From the NCBI RefSeq assembly GCF_905404315.1, contig NC_066312.1:2033001-2097000 (forward strand): a stretch of 64,000 nucleotides of DNA. The letters run 5' to 3'. Both the position numbers and the translations under genes were made by a program. Below the pieces are notes generated by a model that worked only from the letters and a program-made list of their open reading frames with translations, made no database searches and had not been told where the DNA came from. This stretch comes from Leptidea sinapis. Taxonomy: Eukaryota; Arthropoda; Insecta; Lepidoptera; Pieridae. Of this stretch, positions 60,001 through 64,000 are shown in pieces; position 1 is the first letter of the stretch; every line of letters begins with the position of its first letter.

Positions 60001-63000
60001 CGAGAGCGAAGGTCACTGGCAATAAGGTGCAACATGATCACTCGCCGATTTTCTCGGTGCACTGAGGATGTTAAAGTTACGTTGTTTAATGCGTACTGTA
60101 TGAGTTTTTATACTTCACAATTATGGATCAACTACACCAAAAGATCCTTTAACATCCTCAGGGTTCAATATAATGATGCCCTTCGCATTTTATTAAAAAT
60201 TCCGAGGTATTGTAGCGCGTCGGGCATGTTCGCCGACGCTGGAGTCCCGGACTACTACGCTGTTATACGGAATAGAATAGAGGGTTTCTGGGAAACCGTC
60301 CGTTATTCTAATAATAAGATGATTAAGGTTGTCGCTGAGGCATCCATTGACAATGTGTTTTACAAACACTGGCTAAGGGTACACCAGATCCCTAACGTAA
60401 CATGACTATTTATTTTTATTTATTTTGAAGTGACTTTAATTTTATATTAATTAATTAATTAATTATCTTCATACATATTCTATTTATAATTTTAAAATAT
60501 TTTGACTACCTACTTATATGTAAACATGTTTTCTATGGGTCCCTGACCTGCAATAAAATGATTTTATTTATTTATTATTATTTATATGCAAAATATTGAC
60601 TGCATCGCTGACAACACTGTCAATACAATTATAACACTGACTATTGTCAATGTATGATTTTTACATATGTGTGCATATTATTGATCTAGATTCTAGAATC
60701 ATTAAATAGTTAATTCGTTATAATATTATATTATAAACAAAATAGCTGACCCGACTGACGGTGTTCTGTTAATAAAAATATGATGTAAGTATGCGGGAAG
60801 AATGTAGTCTAAAGCTATCTGAAATGTGTAATCAAAGAAAATGAGTTATAAATGAAACAAAAAACGTTTTTTCTGAATGATTTTATAACATGTACTAATA
60901 AAATAAAAAACTTTTACATTACCGCTTTATAAATAGCAATATTTCAAAAATATTAAGGTAGATATAGTATGTTATCCTTTAGAGATGGACATAATATGCT
61001 ATTGCGGACTTTTCTGTAGACCTACCTACATATGATTCACAATTCCACCATACATTAATATTTTATATATCAAATAGTTTAGGCAGCGCTTTTGTTGAAA
61101 GCTCTCAGGCGACTTATTTTCTCCGACAATACTTTACAAATTATTTACTAAAACATTCCTCAGAAATCTCGATCTCCATTGCTGAAATCAGCATGAAAAT
61201 TGGTACAGTAGTTTTTGACTTTATCGAGAATAGACAGACAGACGCGGCGGAAGACTTTGTGTTATAATAAGTATGTAGTGATCTATGTTCCTTTCACCTT
61301 TAAAATAGGAACAACTAAAACTTAGTACAACTTTCTTGGGAAGGTGCCCAACATGTAATAAATAGAATCTGCAATAAACTAGCTTCCTAACGTTATGTAA
61401 ATATTATTATTTATATTGCAGGGTTGAAGCGGAAATATACTACTCAAAATGTTTGTCGAAACTTGGCACGAAACTAAGTAAGGCTTGCAAGGACGGAATA
61501 GGCTCGTGCGCCGAAGCCTGGAAACATGTCGCAATAGAAATGGAAAAACGTGCTGAAATACATAGGTAAAATGTTTAGCAAACACAGTAATAGTATCACT
61601 ACTCAATAAATACAGTGTCTTCCCTACAAATCCCCAAACCTTCTCTAGTGAGCACAGATACAGATTTGACTATATTATGTTTGAATAATTACAAAACTGT
61701 ATAGGAATGTTTCCAACACTAACTGCCAGGTACTTCAATATAATAAAGTCTTGAAGAAAGGTCAAGCAATGGTATTGACTGACTATCGAAGGACAAGCCT
61801 GCGGGTCGAAAGCTGTTTGTACATTTGTTGACTTAAAACGAGAAGGGAAGTTTTGATATTTTTACTTTAAGGGTTTTACTTAAACAATAGATACCTTGTG
61901 CCTTTGCATGAACACTTTTCAAAGTGTTTTTTTTTTTTGTAGCTTCTGAAAAAAATTGAATGATTCACTGTAGTTTTTTGAATGATGCCAATTTATTCAA
62001 GTCAATATTACATTAACCAGTGGGAGGCTCCTTTGCACAGTTTATGGGTGCTACAACGGCGTCTATTTCTGCCGTGAAACAGCAATGTTTAAACATTACT
62101 GTGCTTCGGTCTGAAGGGAGCCGTAGCAAGTGAAATTACTGGGTCAAATGAGACTTAACATCGTATGAAGTAAGTAGTAAGGTGGCGAGCGCAATTGTAA
62201 TGCCGCTCAGAATTTTTGGGTTTTTCATGAATCCTGAGCGGCACTGCATTGTAATGGGCAAGGTGTATCAATTACCATCAGCTGAACGTACTACTCGTCT
62301 AGTCCCTTATTTTCATTAAAAAAAGTTTAGTTCACTGAAATGACACTTATAACTGCAAAAGGTAAACATTTTTCCATTTCGGAAATAGTTACTTTATTGA
62401 GAAGAAAATATGGAAAAAAACTTTTTCACTAGCTGTGTCGTTGTTTACCAAAAGCAAATAAAAGTTTCACTTTAATAAATAACAACATTTACATTAAACA
62501 CTGAAAAACAACATTTACATTAAACACTGACAAAAACAAACAAAATAGCGTGGAGCACTGGCGCTGAGTAATAGTCTATACACTACACGGTCAGCTGCTG
62601 CGAACTATAGGCGTCGCCCGACCGTCACGCGACATGCAACACACATACGAAAAAGTTTGAGACGATGTTATAAAAGTTTTACTTTAATAATTAATATAAT
62701 AAAAATACATACATTTTTTTCAGAAATTATTCCAGCGCACTGTCCGACGACTTAGTCAAACCAATGAAGCTTGTTATAGACAATCAATTAAAAATGAGAA
62801 AAAAGGTTTGTACAATTGCAAAATTTCATGCAATGTTACAACACATTCTTATATTAATATTACAAATACTAGTACTCGTAGTAAAGTTTCTTGCGCGGTG
62901 ATTCCATGGCAATTTGATCTTTTCTGGTTTACTTTTGGCCCTTTACTGGTAATAATATTGATCGGTTGATTCCATAAAAAGAAACATATATATTCTGTCT

Positions 63001-63779
63001 ATGGTCAATGGTGTAATTGTCGTAATATGAGGCACCTAGAACCATCATCAAAACCTTATTGTTTGCCTATAAACCTTGTTTTATTATTGCGAAAGTAACG
63101 ATAGGTAAGGCGGAGAAGAACACACCAGCTCTCCAGATTGAAGAAAACATTATATTGTAAACGGCACTCCGTTGTCTGCAAAGTCACATTTTAACTGTAT
63201 CACAGATCGAAGCCAACGTCGACAAAACCACGAGATCACTTACCGAATGGAGATCGGCTGAGGCGAAGTCTAAGAGACAATCTCATGCGGCCGCCAGAGA
63301 GAACGAAAAACTGCAAGACGCCTCACTGGATATCAGGTTCGAATTTATAATAATAATAATAATGATGGCTATAATGCAGTAAACAGAAGGATCCTTCGAC
63401 AGCAAAGCGATGTAACTGCTATGCGACATTTGCAATGCAATTGTGATTATTTAAGGCATTTATTAGTTAATACAAATCAAGATAAATATAACCAAAGAGG
63501 AAGTTCTTATATACTGTGATTATTGCAGCATTTATTGCATTTTATTGCAGCAAACATATCTTTTATTATTTAATTTGTTCGCAGCCGTATTTCTCGTAGT
63601 TCAAGTATGGGTCATATTCCTCATTCCATCCTCAGTGCCGCTCGCGCTGATCGCATCACGAGCTCTGCCAACGAGCGAGAGGCTGCTAAGCTTCAGGTTA
63701 AGAAGAGGAAAACTGAAGAAGCTGTTAAAAAAACTGAGATGGAATACTACAACGTTTGCGTGCAAGCCGAGAGATCGCG
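44846..63779 (+). CDS. Nostrin-like F-BAR adaptor gene, N-terminal part (six exons, 3' end beyond window)
   Basis: Exons 44846-45044, 54112-54197, 61422-61565, 62724-62805, 63206-63336 and 63585-63779 join with consistent phases into 278 codons. Residues 1-63 are a polar N-terminal extension. The FCH/F-BAR starts near residue 64 (NYWAQNGFDELRRYVKQGSD) and continues with the helical KELASILQERVEAEIYYSKC and LSKLGTKLSKACKDGIGSCA blocks, the basic VIDNQLKMRKK, and a charged helix ending EMEYYNVCVQAE. F-BAR dimers bind and curve membranes; nostrin links membranes to actin and endocytic machinery and in vertebrates binds endothelial NO synthase. I call nostrin over syndapin, CIP4 or FCHO from overall pattern, not alignment. 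The SH3 domain expected in nostrin would lie downstream. Exon 1 begins in phase 2, so either an upstream coding exon exists or translation starts at ATG 44925. Introns 1 and 2 are heavily invaded by transposons. Confidence 0.85.
45122..45290 (+). repeat. Repeat family G copy in intron 1
   Basis: GCAAATCTTATAACTATATT and GGGCTGATCCGTTGACCGAA match 39395-39560. It starts less than 100 bp after the exon 1 donor. Confidence 0.65.
45291..45714. other. Intron 1 DNA, unassigned
   Basis: Nothing is supported. Confidence 0.4.
45715..46013 (-). mobile_element. Helitron-like element, subfamily D, in intron 1
   Basis: CAAGCTCTTACCCGCGACTT (decayed CTAG end) through GACACTCAGAAATAATGTGG to TTATAATATTCTTAG. 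It aligns with 29676-29994. Overlapping ORFs of 99 and 67 codons are residual. Confidence 0.65.
46300..46716 (-). mobile_element. Helitron-like element, subfamily B, in intron 1
   Basis: TTTACATTACCGCTTAATTA, CACAATTCTACTATACATTA and GTGAACAGACAGACAGCCGC through GGCGGAGGACTTAGTTTTAT. In Helitron sense the complement starts near the last block. Confidence 0.65.
46871..47242 (+). mobile_element. Helitron-like element, subfamily C1, complete, in intron 1
   Basis: It starts TCTTAATATATGTATATAAA and ends CTGGTCAGCTAG, with A at 46870 and T at 47243 outside. It is an end-to-end relative of 28400-28748. Confidence 0.75.
47243..47689. other. Intron 1 DNA, unassigned
   Basis: Nothing is supported. 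Confidence 0.4.
47690..48018 (+). pseudogene. LINE family F: ORF2 C-terminus and 3' UTR, decayed
   Basis: This is the most informative family F copy. Frames with several shifts read REAARIIGDPMLCE, CVFYRIYHGECSKELFDLIP and VRFSRNFLPRTTKL, then GQYDMG. These are successive blocks of a lepidopteran non-LTR ORF2 C-terminus. The 3' UTR (GGTGATCACTTAACAATGGG) and the terminus TCGTTTGTCCTTTTTTATG follow, abutting a family A copy in opposite orientation at 48019. Confidence 0.75.
48019..48327 (-). mobile_element. Family A repeat, full length, in intron 1
   Basis: On the complement it runs from CAGTGGGAGGCTCCTTTGCA to CTTATTTTCATAAAAAA. Its A-rich end abuts the end of a family F LINE. Confidence 0.9.
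48328..49430. other. Intron 1 DNA, unassigned
   Basis: No gene. ORFs of 62-64 codons (48582 plus, 48871 minus) show no domain. Confidence 0.4.
49431..49613. other. Possible repeat fragment in intron 1
   Basis: ACCGGCTAAGTGCGTGTCGG resembles a motif I recall as widespread in lepidopteran repeats. Only one copy is in this window. Confidence 0.25.
49614..49810. mobile_element. MITE, TATACGTC family
   Basis: Left TATACGTC...TAGATAGAG and right TCTATCTAGACGTATA are inverted repeats; the left one has a 7-bp insertion. The interior includes CGTGACAAGCTACGTCTTAC. A half copy lies at 3958. Confidence 0.6.
49811..50654. other. Intron 1 DNA, unassigned
   Basis: It includes a 79-codon ORF (49898-50137) without a recognisable domain. 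Confidence 0.4.
50655..51369 (-). mobile_element. Helitron-like element, subfamily B, in intron 1
   Basis: GGCGCTGTTCTGTCAATAAA at the left, TTTACATTACCGCTTTAAAA, CACAATTCCACTATACATTA, and GCGAACAGACAGACAGACAG with GATGCGGCGGAGGACTTTG at the right. It is the longest subfamily B copy here. Confidence 0.65.
51370..52960. other. Intron 1 DNA, unassigned
   Basis: About 1.6 kb with no supported gene or shared repeat. Confidence 0.4.
52961..53134 (+). mobile_element. Family A repeat, 3'-truncated, in intron 1
   Basis: From CCAGAAGGGGGCTTCTTCGC through CATTACTGTGTTTCGGTCTG to ATGTCCCAAGGTG. It is the clearest copy lacking the 3' end. Confidence 0.85.
53135..54111. promoter_or_regulatory. Intron 1 segment with clustered CRE/ATF-like sites (candidate enhancer)
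   Basis: TGACGTCA occurs at 53706-53713 and 53776-53783, TGACGTAA at 53279-53286 and TGACGTAG at 53872-53879. The tract is GC-richer and free of recognisable transposons, and ends at the polypyrimidine tract of exon 2. Function is inferred only from motif clustering. Confidence 0.3.
54112..54197 (+). CDS. Nostrin-like exon 2
   Basis: The acceptor is TTGGTTTGCAG and the donor AG|GTAAAT. It encodes AQNGFDELRRYVKQGSDFSK and ELASILQE plus two bases of Arg. This is the FCH signature (F-xL-x-Y-xxG......L...L-QER). Confidence 0.9.
54198..55275. other. Intron 2 DNA with unassigned GC-richer segments
   Basis: From about 54530 to 55260 base composition rises and short open frames appear (for example VVSGILQRVINSIKWLCEAN), but stops break them. 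Possibly a decayed transposon or retrocopy that I cannot name. Confidence 0.3.
55276..55569 (+). mobile_element. Family A repeat, near full length, in intron 2
   Basis: It runs from CCAGCGGGAGGCTCC to CTTATTGTCATAAAAA, with a deletion after GAAATT. Confidence 0.9.
55570..56204. other. Intron 2 DNA, unassigned
   Basis: The sequence is relatively GC-rich but without an open frame. No family recognised. Confidence 0.3.
56205..56467 (+). mobile_element. LINE family F 3' end with an internal inverted duplication
   Basis: It runs from GTGGCGATCCTCCACAGTGC through TTCTTCGACGAACTAC to CCTTTTTCATAAAAAAA. At 56353-56394 the family block is preceded by its own inverse copy, forming an 18-bp hairpin. 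Confidence 0.8.
56353..56394. repeat. 18-bp inverted duplication within family F
   Basis: CAACAACAGAGGAATCAC (56353-56370) and GTGATTCCTCTGGTGTTG (56377-56394) pair at 17 of 18 positions around CCTCCT. Other family F copies have only the right arm. Confidence 0.85.
56468..56981. other. Intron 2 DNA, unassigned
   Basis: Nothing is supported. Confidence 0.4.
56982..57218 (+). pseudogene. Possible Mpv17/PMP22-like exon with an in-frame stop
   Basis: A 79-codon-length segment is bounded by TTATTTCCAG and a strong donor TG|GTGAGT, with phase 2 at both ends. It encodes LKFVFIVTVFFVGHSYKFLK, then a TAG at 57079, then KLANTGLETSWKEAAVKQAT and FTPILIGIFAANQDVHLE. The pattern '...F..G....H..YK.L ... 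K...V.Q.TF.P......F......LE' resembles the central part of Mpv17/PMP22 membrane proteins (peroxisomal or mitochondrial). I cannot align it here. If right, it is either a dead duplicate nested in the nostrin-like intron or a live exon with a sequence error. Confidence 0.35.
57219..57954. other. Intron 2 DNA, unassigned
   Basis: No further Mpv17-like exon was recognised and no shared repeat was noticed. Confidence 0.4.
57955..58191 (+). CDS. Unrecognised 78-codon ORF (possibly transposase-derived)
   Basis: It begins MTNQVKRQQNRPIRSLLTPR and ends HQEMLIDLITKTLISS. The 'F......I...I...LIS' ending recalls the region after the BED finger in hAT transposases, but no zinc-binding residues are present and the similarity is only suggestive. 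It may equally be chance. Confidence 0.2.
   Translation: MTNQVKRQQNRPIRSLLTPRAVICDRQQQHDYSLLSAPHNRSSMTHKKHTVSNYFNRGSSAIHQEMLIDLITKTLISS
58192..58571. other. Intron 2 DNA, unassigned
   Basis: A 61-codon ORF (58329-58514) has no recognisable features. Confidence 0.3.
58572..58982 (+). repeat. Interspersed repeat family E, copy 2
   Basis: It is preceded by A and starts TCTTATATCTTTAAACGAGC. It aligns with 748-1105 and ends near TTGGTCGTCCGGATATTATT. The right third holds a tRNA-like cassette with intact boxes A and B. Confidence 0.75.
58836..58919 (+). ncRNA. tRNA-like Pol III cassette in family E
   Basis: Box A-like TAGCTCAACTGG and box B GGTTCGAATCC are about 45 bp apart and followed by T9, a typical Pol III terminator. 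The segment does not fold into a good cloverleaf (the T stem is GCCGG/CCAGA), so it is a tRNA pseudogene or SINE-like promoter carried by the repeat. The same cassette is in the 748-1105 copy, with a damaged box B. Confidence 0.45.
59033..60405 (+). pseudogene. Non-LTR reverse transcriptase ORF, 5'-truncated, one frameshift
   Basis: A 70-codon upstream frame (GHDGLGVEHML...) and a 391-codon frame (59230-60405) are adjacent parts of one ORF2. Reverse-transcriptase motifs follow in order: NYRPISL (fingers), FGFRPGLSTDSA, FLDLSRAFD (palm A), GVRQGGLTSPDLFNLYVNDL (B), SYADDMVLLSPS (C, catalytic DD), HGLKYNVRKSEMLIF (D) and QFRYLGH (E). The C-terminal region is complete to TGA/TAA-rich 3' UTR. The frame changes by one base in an A run at 59212-59216, where the two frames read PKT/KNK. 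The endonuclease domain is missing, so the copy is dead although its RT is well preserved. Clade (Jockey/CR1 group) is not certain. Confidence 0.9.
60406..60590 (+). mobile_element. 3' UTR and AT-rich tail of the reverse-transcriptase element
   Basis: It ends CCTGACCTGCAATAAAATGA followed by a TTTA/TTA microsatellite (60560-60585). A short-unit tail instead of poly-A is common in this LINE group. Confidence 0.65.
60742..61281 (-). mobile_element. Helitron-like element, subfamily B, in intron 2
   Basis: It starts ATAGCTGACCCGACTGACGG (decayed CTAG end), then TTTACATTACCGCTTTATAA, ATTGCGGACTTTTCTGTAGA, and ends GGCGGAAGACTTTGTGTTAT...GTAGTGA. Confidence 0.7.
61422..61565 (+). CDS. Nostrin-like exon 3
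   Basis: The acceptor is TTATATTGCAG and the donor AG|GTAAAA. It encodes VEAEIYYSKCLSKLGTKLSK and ACKDGIGSCAEAWKHVAIEM, then EKRAEIH. This is the F-BAR helix with 'Y-K-L-KL..K' spacing and the AW segment typical of nostrin-type FCH domains. Phase 2 on both sides. Confidence 0.9.
61566..62016. other. Intron 3 DNA, unassigned
   Basis: A T10 run lies near 61930. Nothing else is seen. Confidence 0.4.
62017..62324 (+). mobile_element. Family A repeat, near full length, in intron 3
   Basis: It starts CCAGTGGGAGGCTCCTTTGC, skips GATGCCGGCTAGA, and continues with all other blocks to CTTATTTTCATTAAAAAA. Confidence 0.9.
62481..62530. repeat. Tandem duplication, 2 x 26 bp, in intron 3
   Basis: ACAACATTTACATTAAACAC at 62482 recurs at 62508 with identical continuation. 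It is an exact short duplication. Confidence 0.9.
62724..62805 (+). CDS. Nostrin-like exon 4
   Basis: The acceptor is ACATTTTTTTCAG and the donor AAAAAG|GTTTGT. It encodes NYSSALSDDLVKPMKLVIDN and QLKMRKK. 'L..D...P.K' followed by a basic stretch is characteristic of F-BAR helix 2. The exon ends in phase 0. Confidence 0.9.
62806..63205. other. Intron 4, unassigned
   Basis: A 400-bp intron with no repeat recognised. Confidence 0.6.
63206..63336 (+). CDS. Nostrin-like exon 5
   Basis: The acceptor is ACTGTATCACAG and the donor CAG|GTTCGA. It encodes IEANVDKTTRSLTEWRSAEA and KSKRQSHAAARENEKLQDAS, then LDI. This is the highly charged long helix of the F-BAR. Confidence 0.88.
63585..63779 (+). 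CDS. Nostrin-like exon 6
   Basis: The acceptor is TTTGTTCGCAG and the donor CG|GTGAGG. It encodes a Ser/Arg-rich stretch (RISRSSSMGHIPHSILSAAR) and then the charged helix REAAKLQVKKRKTEEAVKKT and EMEYYNVCVQAERS. The 88-codon ORF in another frame over this exon (from 63545) is a shadow. The product continues beyond the window. Confidence 0.85.
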
Positions 63780-63806
63780 GTGAGGATGTTTTTACTGGTT
63801 TACTTA

Positions 63807-64000
63807 TCTAATATGTAAAATTTGCTTAAACGGCTGAACTGATTTATATTAAATTTTATGTGTATATCGGGTAGGTCTGAGAATCGGCCAACATCAATTT
63901 TTCATACCCCTAAATGATAAGGGTTACCCACGCCTAAATATTTTTTTCTTATTTTATTCACATTTTTTATTTTATTTTTACAACTTCAATATTCATTCTT
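63807..64000 (+). mobile_element. Helitron-like element, subfamily C2, left part (runs off window)
   Basis: A|TCTAATATGTAAAATTTGC is followed by CTTAAACGGCTGAACTGAT and TCGGGTAGGTCTGAGAATCG, matching 35730-35979. It begins 27 bp after the exon 6 boundary. Confidence 0.6.

Noticed and set aside
63545..63811. 88-codon ORF read as a membrane protein
   Set aside because: It overlaps nostrin-like exon 6 in another frame and reads through both splice sites; it is a shadow.
1..64000. CRISPR arrays, rRNA genes, LTR retrotransposons and bacterial operons
   Set aside because: No regularly spaced repeats, rRNA sequence, paired long terminal repeats or tightly packed gene strings are visible.

Overview
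The window is AT-rich eukaryotic nuclear DNA with no prokaryotic gene organisation. It looks like a moth or butterfly (Lepidoptera) genome. The evidence is short exons bounded by GT/AG junctions, kilobase-scale introns, and a dense layer of decayed insect-type transposable elements: Helitron-like elements, MITEs, 5'-truncated non-LTR retrotransposons and SINEs. Almost every ORF longer than 60 codons is either chance or the coding trace of a transposon.

One host gene is well supported. Six plus-strand exons between 44846 and 63779 join in phase into a 278-residue open reading frame. It has the N-terminal part of an F-BAR (FCH) domain and most resembles the membrane-shaping adaptor nostrin. The 3' end of the gene (rest of the F-BAR and any SH3 domain) lies beyond the window. 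Its true start is uncertain: the first recognised exon opens in phase 2, and a phase-compatible but speculative upstream exon lies at 31859-31920. Introns 1 and 2 (9.1 and 7.2 kb) are filled with transposons. A possible second gene fragment, an Mpv17/PMP22-like exon with an in-frame stop, lies in intron 2.

Region by region: 1-5 kb holds LINE fragments, a TAA-flanked MITE, a tRNA-derived SINE and part of a tRNA-box-bearing repeat. 5-20 kb is mostly unassigned DNA with scattered copies of a ~310-bp structured repeat (here 'family A') and a LINE 3'-end family ('family F'). 19.5-19.9 kb is a hAT-like MITE with an 8-bp target duplication. 20-36 kb continues with family A, family F, Helitron-like elements and a MITE family. 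36-44 kb holds Helitron-like copies and RTE-type LINE remnants. 44.8-64 kb is the nostrin-like gene, with a nearly intact but frameshifted reverse-transcriptase ORF at 59-60.4 kb in intron 2.

Nothing resembling a new multi-gene system is visible. The most interesting signals are structural. Family A carries two conserved hairpins and a 3' end resembling that of LINE family F. A cloverleaf tRNA-SINE shares its tail with a LINE. A tRNA-like Pol III cassette is embedded in a mobile repeat. Several Helitron-like copies are inserted exactly between A and T.
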